From: Leptolinea sp. UBA4782
Lineage (GTDB): Bacteria > Chloroflexota > Anaerolineae > Anaerolineales > Anaerolineaceae
Direction: 5' to 3'
Length of the DNA: 64,000 nucleotides
Assembly (NCBI GenBank): GCA_002403095.1
Contig: DHHC01000019.1
Span: forward strand, 1-64,000
Each line of letters starts with the position of its first letter. Position 1 is the stretch's first letter. Positions 46,143 through 55,390 of this stretch are shown here, in pieces. The position numbers and the translations under genes are program-made. Below the pieces are notes generated by a model. The model was not told the origin of the DNA and did not search any database. It saw only the letters and a list, made by a program, of their open reading frames with translations.

Positions 46143-46171
46143 ATAATAACCGTCTTTCAAGGACTCGTCAA
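46143..46171 (-). promoter_or_regulatory. Promoter of yvcK, leaderless
   Basis: On the minus strand TTGACG (46166-46171) and TATTAT (46143-46148) are 17 nt apart. The -10 ends 8 nt before the ATG. Confidence 0.7.
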
Positions 46172-46319
46172 CGATTCATTTGTCCAGCCCAGGGTGGTCA
46201 CTCCAGGCAGCCACTGCAACTATCCATCGCTCTGCCAATTTCACAACATCCCTGCCGGAAAATGCGTGGTACCTCACGATGATATAATCCTGTTAGAAAT
46301 CACCCACAGGAGGGCATTG

Positions 46320-47639
46320 ATGCATACCCACTCACTACCAGGACCGAAGGCACAGGAATGGATCAGACGGGATGAAGCAGTGATATCCCCTTCTTACCCG
46401 CGCGGTTACCCGCTCGTGATGGATCACGGCAGCGGCTGCACAATCTGGGATGTGGATGGAAACCGTTTCCTGGATTTCATGGCAGGCATCGCAGTCGCCT
46501 CTACCGGATACAGCCATCCCAGGGTGGTGCAGGCTATCCAGGAACAGGCAGAAAAGTTCATCCACATTTCCTCCGATTTTTACCACCCCAAGTGGATCGA
46601 ACTGGCTGAAAAAATGAGCCAGCTGGCTCCCTTTTCCGAACCAGCTGTGTCATTCATGACCAATTCTGGCACTGAAGCGGTGGAGACCGCAATCAAACTG
46701 GCACGCTATACCACTGGCAGAACCCAGTTTATCGGGTTCCTGGGCGGTTTTCACGGCCGCACGATGGGATCAGTAACCTTTACTGCCAGCAAACCCAAAT
46801 ACCACCATGGGTTTTACCCCCTTATGAACGGGGTGGTGCATGTACCCTTCCCTGATCTCTACCGGCCGGTGCTGGCATGCAATCCTGGCGAAGGGTACGG
46901 GGCCAGGGTGGTCCGTTACATCGAGGAAGAGATTTTCGGGCACATTTTACCGCATGAAGACACAGCTGGCATCCTGGTTGAGCCCATCCAGGGAGAAGGC
47001 GGGTATATCATTCCGGAAGAGACGTTCTTCCCTGCCCTACGGCAGATGTGTGACCGGTACGGCATCCTGCTAATTGCCGATGAGGTGCAATCCGGGATGG
47101 GGCGAACCGGCAAGTGGTGGTCTATTGAGAACTTCGGCATCGAGCCTGATATTGTCTGCTCCGCCAAAGGAATTGCCTCAGGCGTGCCGCTGGGTGTAAT
47201 GATGGCACGCAAATCACTGGTAACCTGGCCAAAGGGATCGCATGGCAATACGTATGGCGGCAATCCGCTTGCCTGTGTTGCTGCCCTGGCTACCATCGAC
47301 TTGCTGGAAAAAGAATACCTGAAGAACGCTGCAACGACCGGCCTGTATGCCCAGCAGCAGTTGAAGAAATTGCAGGGCAAGTATGCCTGCATCGGCGATG
47401 TGCGCGGGATCGGGCTGATGATCGGGTTAGAGTTTATCGATCCTGCACATGGAAAGCAGGCAGATCCCGTAATGCGTGACAGGATCGTGGATGAAGCCTT
47501 CCTGAAAGGGCTGCTCCTGCTGGGCTGCGGCGAGAGTGTCATCCGGATTGCACCCCCGTTATGCATCACTCCGGCTGAAGTTGACGAAGGAATCGCCATC
47601 CTCGATGAAGTGTTGAGCAAACTCACTAACGGAGCCTGA
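46320..47639 (+). CDS. Class III aminotransferase (4-aminobutyrate/acetylornithine type)
   Basis: This 439-residue PLP enzyme begins PGPKAQEWIRRDEAVISPSYPRGYPLVMDHGSGCTIWDVDGNRFLDFMAGIAVASTGYSHP, a form close to archaeal-type ornithine/GABA aminotransferases. It has TNSGTEAVETAIKLAR, the GFHGRT motif, ADEVQSGMGRTGKWW and the PLP lysine in CSAKGIASGVPLG. It transfers an omega-amino group to 2-oxoglutarate or pyruvate; the exact substrate is uncertain. The start ATG at 46320 follows CAGGAGGG, and a TATAAT (46283-46288) lies upstream. It is followed by the histidine kinase gene after 2 bp. Confidence 0.9.
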   Translation: MHTHSLPGPKAQEWIRRDEAVISPSYPRGYPLVMDHGSGCTIWDVDGNRFLDFMAGIAVASTGYSHPRVVQAIQEQAEKFIHISSDFYHPKWIELAEKMSQLAPFSEPAVSFMTNSGTEAVETAIKLARYTTGRTQFIGFLGGFHGRTMGSVTFTASKPKYHHGFYPLMNGVVHVPFPDLYRPVLACNPGEGYGARVVRYIEEEIFGHILPHEDTAGILVEPIQGEGGYIIPEETFFPALRQMCDRYGILLIADEVQSGMGRTGKWWSIENFGIEPDIVCSAKGIASGVPLGVMMARKSLVTWPKGSHGNTYGGNPLACVAALATIDLLEKEYLKNAATTGLYAQQQLKKLQGKYACIGDVRGIGLMIGLEFIDPAHGKQADPVMRDRIVDEAFLKGLLLLGCGESVIRIAPPLCITPAEVDEGIAILDEVLSKLTNGA

Positions 47640-47641
47640 GA

Positions 47642-49204
47642 ATGCTGCCAGATGCCCGAGTACGCCAGCGCGATTATCTGCTTGAAATCGCACGCGCCCT
47701 GACCCAGGAACTCGACCTGGATAAACTGCTTATCCGCATCCTCAACATTGCAGTTGAAATGTTGTCGGGACACGCCGGCATGATCGCCCTGCGCGGCGTG
47801 ACCGAACCCTGGAAGGTCCAGGTCAGCCAGGGACTTCCGCAGGCATTCCTGAATTATTTGAACCCAATCCTGGGCAGGATCTCCTTGCCGGAAGATCCAG
47901 CCAGGCGCACAGATCTGGAGGAGATCAACCGGGTGTTGAGCGAAATAACCTTTTCGGTCGGTTTCGGGGGGTTAAACGGTGTTGGACTGCCTTTGATCGC
48001 TGAACGGCGCGTGATCGGTGTGATTTATATCTTCCGCAACTATGCCAGCGTTTTCTCCAACAACGACCGGTCATTGCTGGGAAGTTTTGCAGACCAGGCA
48101 GCCATTGCGGTGCAAAATGCCCAGCTTTACTACCAGGTCAGGCTGCAAAAACAGCGGGTGGATGCCCTACTGGATGCGGTCGCGGATGGTATCCTAATCA
48201 TATCCCCCAAGCTGCGCATCGAGCGCTGCAACCCCTCCTTCAGCCGCATGATCACCGGCAATATTGAGAACATCCAGTTCCGTTCACATGATGAAGTGAT
48301 CAGCTGGGCAAAACCGCCTGAAGGCACCACCCTCGAAGAGGCAGTTGCCGGGGGTTGGCCACTAACCCCGCATGCACAATTATATATTGAAGGCGATCTG
48401 AAACGCTTTACCGAAATTGCACCCCTGCCGGTTGGTATCACCTACGCGCCGGTGCATTCATCAGAAGGCAGCCTGTTGAACATCATCGCCTCGGTCAGGG
48501 ACATCACCCGTTTCCGCCAGGCGGATGAACTGAAAAGCACTTTTGTTTCCGTGGTCAGCCATGAACTGAAGACCCCGGTTGCCCTGATCAAAGGCTATGT
48601 CAGCACCCTGCGCCGGGATGACGCAGATTGGGACCGCTCCATTGTTCAGGACAGCCTGGAGGTGATAGAAGAAGAAGCTGACCGGCTGACAGGGATGATC
48701 GAAAACCTGCTGGATGCCACCCGGCTACAGGCAGGGGGATTGAAAATCAACCGGACTGACTGCCAGCTGGCGTACCTGGCTAAACTGGTGGCAGAAAAAC
48801 TGCAAACCCAAACCACGGAGCATAAGATCCTGGTCGATTTTCCGCCCGATTTCCCGGTGGTGCTGGCTGATGAAACCAGGCTGGAACAGGTTTTTTCCAA
48901 CCTCATCTCGAATGCCATCAAGTATTCCCCTGGCGGGCAGATTAAGATCAGCGGTGCGGTGCGGCCAAAACAGGTTATTCTTTGTGTCAGCGATGAAGGA
49001 CCGGGTATTGCACAGCAGGATATGCCGCATGTGTTTGACCGCTTTTACCGTGCCCGCGACGCAGTCAAGAACACAAAAGGCACCGGATTGGGGCTGTATC
49101 TCAGCCGGTCTATTATTGAAGCCCACGGGGGCAAGATCTGGGTGGACAGCGAATCAAATCAGGGAGCCAGGATTTGCTTCTCACTGCCGCGCATGGATGA
49201 GTGA
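47642..49204 (+). CDS. Sensor histidine kinase with GAF and PAS domains
   Basis: This 520-residue soluble sensor kinase has an N-terminal GAF domain (about 15-160: EIARALTQELDLDKLLIRILNIAVEML...IYIFRNYASVFSNNDRSLLGSFADQAAIAVQNA) and a PAS domain (about 175-290). The HisKA box has His307 in VSVVSHELKTPVALIKGY, and the HATPase domain follows with NLISNAIKYSPGG, VSDEGPGI and GTGLGLYLSRSIIEAHGG. There is no membrane segment, so it senses an internal signal. It lies 2 bp after the aminotransferase gene. No response regulator is adjacent; the nearest DNA-binding candidate is the FHA-winged-helix protein at 51 kb. Confidence 0.92.
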   Translation: MLPDARVRQRDYLLEIARALTQELDLDKLLIRILNIAVEMLSGHAGMIALRGVTEPWKVQVSQGLPQAFLNYLNPILGRISLPEDPARRTDLEEINRVLSEITFSVGFGGLNGVGLPLIAERRVIGVIYIFRNYASVFSNNDRSLLGSFADQAAIAVQNAQLYYQVRLQKQRVDALLDAVADGILIISPKLRIERCNPSFSRMITGNIENIQFRSHDEVISWAKPPEGTTLEEAVAGGWPLTPHAQLYIEGDLKRFTEIAPLPVGITYAPVHSSEGSLLNIIASVRDITRFRQADELKSTFVSVVSHELKTPVALIKGYVSTLRRDDADWDRSIVQDSLEVIEEEADRLTGMIENLLDATRLQAGGLKINRTDCQLAYLAKLVAEKLQTQTTEHKILVDFPPDFPVVLADETRLEQVFSNLISNAIKYSPGGQIKISGAVRPKQVILCVSDEGPGIAQQDMPHVFDRFYRARDAVKNTKGTGLGLYLSRSIIEAHGGKIWVDSESNQGARICFSLPRMDE

Positions 49205-49389
49205 TCCGCATAACCTCCTGTATCTCTACCCAGTCGCAATCTATAGATTATTCAGCATTCTGATCCATGCTGCACCCAATAAAGTTAAATAGAAGAAGCC
49301 ATAAATGCCGATTTCCCGGGATGGTATAATCTAACAGTTGCCTGCCAGGTAAATCCGGTTATCACCAAGATTATTAAAGAGAGTACTCA

Positions 49390-50739
49390 ATGCCAAAAAT
49401 CGTTACCAACTGCCCCCGCTGTAAAACCCGTGTTACCGTTGAATTTCAACAGGTATTTGACTTAAACACAGATCCCGAAGCAAAAGAAAAATTCCTCAGC
49501 CGCAGCTATAACCTGATCCAGTGCCCCACCTGCGGGTACCAGGGTGCAATGGCTACCCCGCTTGTCTATCATGATCCCGATAAAGAACTGCTGCTGACAT
49601 ACTTCCCACCCGAGCTGGGTATGCCAGTTAATGAACAAGAAAAGCTTTTTGGCCCATTGATCACTGGGGTGGTGAACGCCCTGCCCAACGAGAAGAAAAA
49701 AGCTTACATCTTCCGGCCCCAAACCATGCTTACCCTCGACACCATGTATGAGAAGGTACTGGAAGCAGACGGCATCACCAAGGAAATGATTCAGGAACAG
49801 CAAAAGAAACTGGGCTTTTTGCAGCGGCTGCTGACAGCCACCAGTGAAGGCCGGGTTGCCATAATCCAGCAGGAAGAAGAATCCGTCGACGAGAGCTTGT
49901 TTGCCATAATCAGCCAGCTGGCACAGGCCAGCCTGGCACAGGGTGACAAAAAGACTGCGGAGCAGCTGGTAGCTGTACAGAATGATTTGCTTGAGCACAC
50001 TAAAATCGGCCAGATGTTGAAAACAGGCGCAGAAGAAACCCAGGCTGCCATCAATGACCTGCGCGAACTTTCGGAAAAAGGCATGACACGCGAAAGCCTG
50101 CTGCAACTGCTGCAAGATGCCGGCACAGAGATCCGGCTGCAAACCCTGGTGAGCATGGCTCGTCCAGCACTGGATTACATGTTCTTCCAGACCCTCACGG
50201 ATAAGTTAGAGCAGAGCGAAGGCCAGGAAAAGCGCAGTCTGATTGAGCTGCGCGACAAGCTGATCAAGATGACCCGGGATATCGACCAGGCCGTCCAGAA
50301 ACGAACCGATGAGACCCGTGAGTTCTTGCAGGAATTAATGGATGCTCCAGATACTGCCAAAGCGATGGAAGACAACCTGGATAAGGTCGATGACTTTTTT
50401 GTCCAGCTGGTGCAGGCTGAGCTTCAGACTGCACACAAAGCAGGGGATGCCGATCGGGAAGGCAAGATCGAAAAGGTTATCATAGCATTGCAGAAATACA
50501 CCGCCCCGCCCCCAGAAGTGCAGTTCATTGAAATGCTGGTGGGGACTGAAAAAGACGAAGATGTGGAAAAGATTCTCGAGCAGAATGCCGCGGCTATCAC
50601 ACCTGAGTTTGTCCAGCTTTTCAACCAGCTGATCAGCCAGAGCGAAACGCAGAACCAGTCTGCAGAACTGGTGGACCTGCTTAAGAAAAGGTACAAACAA
50701 GTCCTGCGCTTCTCGATGCAGAAGAACCTTTCAGCTTGA
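49390..50739 (+). CDS. CpXC-domain protein
   Basis: This 449-residue protein has an N-terminal CpXC domain (about 1-125) with two Cys pairs: NCPRCKTRVTVEF and QCPTCGYQG, then LVYHDPDKELLLTYFPPELGMP. The remaining 320 residues are mainly charged helices with coiled-coil character and no known catalytic motif. CpXC proteins are of unknown role and are often near signalling genes. A TATAAT (49325-49330) lies 60 bp upstream. The bidirectional terminator at 50743 follows. Confidence 0.8.
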   Translation: MPKIVTNCPRCKTRVTVEFQQVFDLNTDPEAKEKFLSRSYNLIQCPTCGYQGAMATPLVYHDPDKELLLTYFPPELGMPVNEQEKLFGPLITGVVNALPNEKKKAYIFRPQTMLTLDTMYEKVLEADGITKEMIQEQQKKLGFLQRLLTATSEGRVAIIQQEEESVDESLFAIISQLAQASLAQGDKKTAEQLVAVQNDLLEHTKIGQMLKTGAEETQAAINDLRELSEKGMTRESLLQLLQDAGTEIRLQTLVSMARPALDYMFFQTLTDKLEQSEGQEKRSLIELRDKLIKMTRDIDQAVQKRTDETREFLQELMDAPDTAKAMEDNLDKVDDFFVQLVQAELQTAHKAGDADREGKIEKVIIALQKYTAPPPEVQFIEMLVGTEKDEDVEKILEQNAAAITPEFVQLFNQLISQSETQNQSAELVDLLKKRYKQVLRFSMQKNLSA

Positions 50740-50742
50740 AAC

Positions 50743-50775
50743 AAAAAAACCTCTCCGCTTACGGAGAGGTTTTTT
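50743..50775. terminator. Bidirectional terminator between convergent genes
   Basis: CCTCTCCG (50750-50757) and CGGAGAGG (50762-50769) have a CTTA loop, seven A before and six T after, so the hairpin works on both strands. It overlaps the stop codon of the minus-strand FHA gene. Confidence 0.92.
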
Positions 50776-51433
50776 GTGGATTATCCAACCGCATGCCATG
50801 ACCACGGATGGTAACGATATACTCATGCTCCGGGTCTATTTGTGCGATCCGGTCGCGCAGCCGGCGAACAAGCGCATCAAATGCCTGCTCTGAAACTCCT
50901 GCAGCCTCATCTTCGCCCCAGGTCAGGTCGATCAGGGTGTTACGCGCAACCACCTGTCCGGGGTGATCATAGAGCGCCTGCAGCAAGCGGAATTGCGGGG
51001 CAGATAAGGGCGGCAGCAGCTCTGTCTGGTTGACCCACACCCGGCGCGAACGTGCATCCATTTCCAATCCATTTACCGCCAGGTATTGGGCTGCCCTGGC
51101 AGCATCGATCGGCATGGTGGCATCTGAAGAGAGAAAGGTGAACTGGTGCACCATAGCAATACTGATTAAATCACCATCTGAAAGGGTGCAGGGTTCGACT
51201 ATCTGTGCCCCATTGCAATAGGTCCCGTTCTTGCTGCCCAGGTCTTCCACCAAAGCGCCTTTGGAATCCAGTGTAAACCTGGCATGGTGGCGTGAAACTT
51301 GCCGGTCAGGGATAATAATATCGCAATCCGGCTCCCGGCCGACCATCAATTCCTTTTTCAAGACCCAGCGCTGGCCTTGCAGCTCACCAGCCTGGGCAAA
51401 AATTAACGGGAATTCTTTATCAGAGTGGTCCAT
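50759..51433 (-). CDS. FHA-domain transcriptional regulator with winged-helix output
   Basis: This 224-residue protein joins an N-terminal FHA phosphothreonine-binding domain (about 10-100: VGREPDCDIIIPDRQVSRHHARFTLDSKGALVEDLGSKNGTYCNG) to an OmpR-type winged helix (about 130-220: PLSAPQFRLLQALYDHPGQVVARNTLIDLTWGEDEAAGVSEQAFDALVRRLRDRI...YIVTIRGHGMRL). FHA replaces the receiver domain of a normal OmpR regulator. I chose ATG 51433, since the upstream in-frame start at 51496 lies inside the predicted promoter. It is divergent from a Ser/Thr kinase gene, which may phosphorylate its ligand. Confidence 0.88.
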   Translation of the reverse strand: MDHSDKEFPLIFAQAGELQGQRWVLKKELMVGREPDCDIIIPDRQVSRHHARFTLDSKGALVEDLGSKNGTYCNGAQIVEPCTLSDGDLISIAMVHQFTFLSSDATMPIDAARAAQYLAVNGLEMDARSRRVWVNQTELLPPLSAPQFRLLQALYDHPGQVVARNTLIDLTWGEDEAAGVSEQAFDALVRRLRDRIAQIDPEHEYIVTIRGHGMRLDNPQKTSP

Positions 51434-51468
51434 GGCCTGCTCCCAATCAAAGTGGACTGTCGAGGTAT

Positions 51469-51496
51469 AATATAGCAGAAAAGCGGATTTTTGCAA
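51469..51496 (-). promoter_or_regulatory. Promoter of the FHA regulator gene
   Basis: On the minus strand TTGCAA (51491-51496) and TATATT (51469-51474) are 16 nt apart; TATTAT at 18 nt is an alternative. It lies in the 134-bp region shared with the divergent kinase gene. Confidence 0.6.
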
Positions 51497-51567
51497 CCTT
51501 GAACAGGGTTAAGGACGCCAGCAATCCACCGTAACCTGGTTAAGGTTCCAGGAGAAGAGGATCCACG

Positions 51568-52557
51568 ATGCCGGTCCCGTTAAAAACAGGCGAGGTCTTA
51601 CGCGGGAGATATAAGATTGCAGGCATCATCGGCCAGGGCGGCATGGGCAGTATATACCTGGCTGAAGATACCCGCCTGGAAGGCCGCCAATGCGCTTTGA
51701 AAGAAGTGGAGCATGACCGGTCTCTCCCGCCTGACCTTTTGCAGGAAGCCCGTGACCAGTTTTTCCGTGAAGCATCCATTCTCGCCCGCCTGGATCACCC
51801 CAATCTGCCGAAAGTATCCGATTATTTCTCCATTGGTGTACGGGATTATCTGGTCATGGACTATGTGCCTGGGAACGATCTGCGTACCTTGATCATTGAA
51901 ACACGTCAAAAAGGCCAATTCCTGGATGAAGAGCTTGTCCTTGGCTGGGCATCCCAGCTGGCAGATGCACTGGAACACCTGCATTCGCAAAACCCGCCCA
52001 TTGTGCACCGTGACATAAAACCCAGCAACCTGAAAGTCACCCCGGCTGGGTTGCTGAAGCTGGTCGACTTCGGGTTGGTGAAAGTCCTGGCGCCAGGCGA
52101 AGTTACCATTACCATATTACAGGGACAAGGAACAGCCCTGTATACCCCCATTGAGCAGTATGGGGGAGATTCCTCGCATACTGATGTCCGCAGCGACATT
52201 TATGCCTTTGGCGCTACCCTCTACCACCTGTTGACCAACCAGCCCCCCGCCGAAGCGCGCACCCGGTTCTTGTCTCCAGATGATTTCTTAACCCCGCGCC
52301 AAGTCAATCCGAGCATTTCGCTCCGGTGTGAACGGGCGATCCTGTGGGCGATGAGCCTGCACCCCAACGACCGTCCGGAAAGTATCAGCCAGCTTCGCAA
52401 AAGCCTTTTCGGAGATATGCCTCCCCCGGCACGGGTGAACAGGACCGAATCAACGCCGCTGCCTGCAAGACTGCTATCCAGCCGCCCGGACGGCCTTTTG
52501 TTATGGGTTGCGCTGGGAATTACCGGCCTGACCTTGCTGCTTACTTTACTTCAATAA
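51568..52557 (+). CDS. Serine/threonine protein kinase (Hanks type)
   Basis: This 329-residue membrane-anchored kinase has the glycine loop [15 protein letters not shown], Lys45 in CALKEVE, catalytic Asp149 in [13 protein letters not shown] at 167-169, and a C-terminal membrane segment (about 308-328, [19 protein letters not shown]). There is no PASTA or other outside sensor domain, only a one- or two-residue external tail. An AAGAGG site precedes the ATG. Its position divergent from an FHA-winged-helix gene suggests a kinase-FHA signalling pair, since FHA domains bind phosphothreonine. Confidence 0.93.
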   Translation: MPVPLKTGEVLRGRYKIAGIIGQGGMGSIYLAEDTRLEGRQCALKEVEHDRSLPPDLLQEARDQFFREASILARLDHPNLPKVSDYFSIGVRDYLVMDYVPGNDLRTLIIETRQKGQFLDEELVLGWASQLADALEHLHSQNPPIVHRDIKPSNLKVTPAGLLKLVDFGLVKVLAPGEVTITILQGQGTALYTPIEQYGGDSSHTDVRSDIYAFGATLYHLLTNQPPAEARTRFLSPDDFLTPRQVNPSISLRCERAILWAMSLHPNDRPESISQLRKSLFGDMPPPARVNRTESTPLPARLLSSRPDGLLLWVALGITGLTLLLTLLQ

Positions 52558-52576
52558 CCCCCATTTATAAAATAAA

Positions 52577-55390
52577 TTATTCTGCACGCCTCAAGAATTT
52601 TTCCAACCCACGGCTGCGCCAGAAGTAACCTGCTGCCCAACCGGCAGCACAACCTGCCAGCAGAGCGATCAGCAATCCCAGCCTGCCGGCAGGGTCTGAC
52701 CATTGCAGGCTGATGGGGATGAACAGAACCAGGATGGTATAGACCAGCAGCCCACCTAGCACCGTACAAACACCCCAGCGGAAACCCCAGCGGAAGGAAA
52801 TATAGTGCCTGCCGAAAAGGAAGGCTCCAGCGCCTGCCGCCCAGATGAGCAGCATGGATAGGAGCCAGTCTCCGCCGGTAGGGCGGTTTTCATTTTCATC
52901 GGCGGCAAGTTCGGTTGGCTCCGGAGTCGAAGTTATGGCAGTACTGGTTTCTGCCGTTAAAACGGGCGGCGGAGCAATGATAGTGATTTGAGCTACCTGG
53001 TTGGTCGCATCCAGGGTGATTATCTGGGAAAGCATAGCAGGATCGCTGCTAGCTTTGATTTCCACCAGCCCGGGAGTGGAAATCCGGTAAATAGTCCTGG
53101 CAATCCCTTCGCTGGTCTGGGTATCTATCAGCTGAGCAGTTGTGCTATCACCATTAATGGTCATCGTGAAACGAACTACGGTACCATCCGGAACCGGGTT
53201 TCCATTCTTATCGTAGATCACACCTGTTCGGATCGGAAGGCTGTCTCCTACCCTAAACTGTAATACCGGGGTTGGCTGCGGGGTTGACTCTTGCGGGGTA
53301 GACTCCAGTGAAGGCTGTTCCATCTCCGGCTGGTCGATATACAAGGCAATTACCTGGCTGGCTTCAGGGGCAGTCACACTGATCAAGTCATACCCAATAG
53401 CTGGTACAGAAACAGGCAGGTTTCCAAATGGAACAATCTCCTGGAATAATGCCCGGGCGGCTACATCTATCGCTTCAGGGACTTTTGTATACAAGGCATA
53501 ATACGCTGTCAACTTGGATATGTCGGTTGCATCGAGGTAATCTGGAGCAGTAAACGCAAATACGATTACCTTCTTATCTTTCAGTACTTCGGGTCTTTCC
53601 CTGAGGAGGTTTAACAATGCAAGCGACTCAGGCCGATCCGGACTGGTTGAGGCAATGCTGATAACCACCCATTCGGCCAGCTGCAGGTCTTCAGCGAGGA
53701 CAGGAGGCACTTCGGGATTGCTTAAGAAATACTCAAGATCGGTAAAAGAGTATGATTTAAGATAATTCCGCAAGATATCCCCGCCAGCCTGGGTGCTGTA
53801 AAGACGGTTGACGGCATTCATCAATGAATCCAGGGCAAGCTCCGGCTGCTCATCACAGGTTGAACACTGCTTGCCGGAGGAAATATCTGTAATGAACACC
53901 ACGCGTTCGCCTGCTGCTGGTGCATTTGGCAACACCTCTGCCAACTGGGAGATTTCAGGGCTTACCAGGGTAAGGGCATCCTGGGCTACCTCAAAGGAAA
54001 CCTGCTGTGAATTACCAATTTCATCCAGGCTCTCAACCGGTGGAATCACCATTGAAAACTCAAACTGGTTCTGGAAAATCTGGTACTTTAAGGTCAGAAT
54101 CCTTAAGACAGATTGGTCCACAAGCTCTTTGAAGGCCTGGTCTTCACGGTACTTCTGGGTAAAGAAATCCAACGTATTGACCAGGGTCGTATATTGATCC
54201 GGATCGGTGTTGGAAACAAAATTATCAACATACAAAAGGTCATTCCCTGCCAGAAAGGCTGTCCTGGCTACATTCCTGGCATCGAATGTCAGTCCAGTCG
54301 GGTCAAAGAATTTCCGGACAGCCTGACTGCCCAGGTTGTCGCTGATGATCACCCCTCCCCCGCTGCGCCAGGCTGAAAAAGGTTCCAGGTTAAGCAACTG
54401 GTCAAGCGAATCCCGGTCAAAACTCACCGGGCGTGTTGTGGCTCGGATATTGCCCTGGAATCCCTGGTAGCGGATATGGGAGACCAGCAATCCGTCCGCC
54501 CGCATAGACGGGTCTTCAGCATTTCCGGTTACGGTGAAGAATGGGGCAAGTTCAATTTGCTTCAATTGCTCCAACGATTTCCTTACGGTTGCCACCTCTT
54601 CATCAGGCTGGCGGTCCGATCCTCCCCTGCCAGGAAAGTATTTGGCAATCACCGCGATGCGGTTTGATGAGCCTTCATGCAAACCCTGGATGTATGCCGC
54701 TCCCATCTTCCCTACCCAGTAAGGGTCTCCCCCGAAGGTGCGCGTACCCAGGTCTGTGCCACTGGCTGCCTGCAGAACCTCAAGCACATCCAGCGAAGGT
54801 CCTAAAACCAGGTTAAAGCCCAGGGCACTTAATTCTTGTCCCGCAACCGCACCCACCTTTTGTGCCATGTTGGAGTCCCAGGTAGCACCAATCGCCATTT
54901 GGTTTGGCAGGGCGGTCAAGCCATTGATAATCTGGTCGTAGGGGGTAAGGTCCCCTTCCTGGGAGATGCCAATGAACAGGGGAATATACCGGGGTGTGAA
55001 CAACACCTGGGTTTCAGGGTCCGTTTGCTCAACCTGGGAGGATTCCCATTCAACCCGCTGCAGGTCGGCATTCAATCCATACGCCTGGATCAGGGTATCT
55101 GCAGGACCCTGAAAATTGTCATTCCTGGCTGAAAGTACCACACCGCCGATGTGATACTGGCTGATCAACTGCTGCAGCTGGGGGTTGCTGCTAACCTCGC
55201 TGCCCTCAAAGGAAACCAGAAAAAGCTGGCCAACCTTTTCTTCTGCGGTCATTAAAGCCAGCATCTGTTCGGCTAATATTTCCGGATCTGCCTGGGAAGA
55301 CTTTTCGGCGAATACTTTGCCCGCAGGGCTGGTCACCGTTAATAGCAGCAGGATGATCAACAGCGATGCGAGGATCCGCCAGGCTTTCAC
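52577..55390 (-). CDS. Secreted glycoside hydrolase family 3-like protein
   Basis: This 937-residue protein has a signal peptide (about 1-28), a GH3 N-terminal TIM-barrel-like domain (about 40-390; VGQLFLVSFEGSE, LGPSLDVL, AVIAKYFPGRGGSD, GGVIISDNLG), a second domain, an Ig-like segment (FRVGDSLPIRTGVIYDKNGNPVPDGTVVRFTM) and two C-terminal membrane spans. The nucleophile Asp in ISDNLG is present. The NagZ-type DSH acid/base motif reads SDRQPDEE, so activity may differ. The start is GTG with a 4-bp overlap with the GDPD gene. It may act on cell-envelope glycans. Confidence 0.82.
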   Translation of the reverse strand: MKAWRILASLLIILLLLTVTSPAGKVFAEKSSQADPEILAEQMLALMTAEEKVGQLFLVSFEGSEVSSNPQLQQLISQYHIGGVVLSARNDNFQGPADTLIQAYGLNADLQRVEWESSQVEQTDPETQVLFTPRYIPLFIGISQEGDLTPYDQIINGLTALPNQMAIGATWDSNMAQKVGAVAGQELSALGFNLVLGPSLDVLEVLQAASGTDLGTRTFGGDPYWVGKMGAAYIQGLHEGSSNRIAVIAKYFPGRGGSDRQPDEEVATVRKSLEQLKQIELAPFFTVTGNAEDPSMRADGLLVSHIRYQGFQGNIRATTRPVSFDRDSLDQLLNLEPFSAWRSGGGVIISDNLGSQAVRKFFDPTGLTFDARNVARTAFLAGNDLLYVDNFVSNTDPDQYTTLVNTLDFFTQKYREDQAFKELVDQSVLRILTLKYQIFQNQFEFSMVIPPVESLDEIGNSQQVSFEVAQDALTLVSPEISQLAEVLPNAPAAGERVVFITDISSGKQCSTCDEQPELALDSLMNAVNRLYSTQAGGDILRNYLKSYSFTDLEYFLSNPEVPPVLAEDLQLAEWVVISIASTSPDRPESLALLNLLRERPEVLKDKKVIVFAFTAPDYLDATDISKLTAYYALYTKVPEAIDVAARALFQEIVPFGNLPVSVPAIGYDLISVTAPEASQVIALYIDQPEMEQPSLESTPQESTPQPTPVLQFRVGDSLPIRTGVIYDKNGNPVPDGTVVRFTMTINGDSTTAQLIDTQTSEGIARTIYRISTPGLVEIKASSDPAMLSQIITLDATNQVAQITIIAPPPVLTAETSTAITSTPEPTELAADENENRPTGGDWLLSMLLIWAAGAGAFLFGRHYISFRWGFRWGVCTVLGGLLVYTILVLFIPISLQWSDPAGRLGLLIALLAGCAAGWAAGYFWRSRGLEKFLRRAE

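Noticed and set aside
46916..47773. Minus-strand frame of 285 codons over the aminotransferase gene
   Set aside because: The plus strand encodes a complete class III aminotransferase here, with all PLP motifs.
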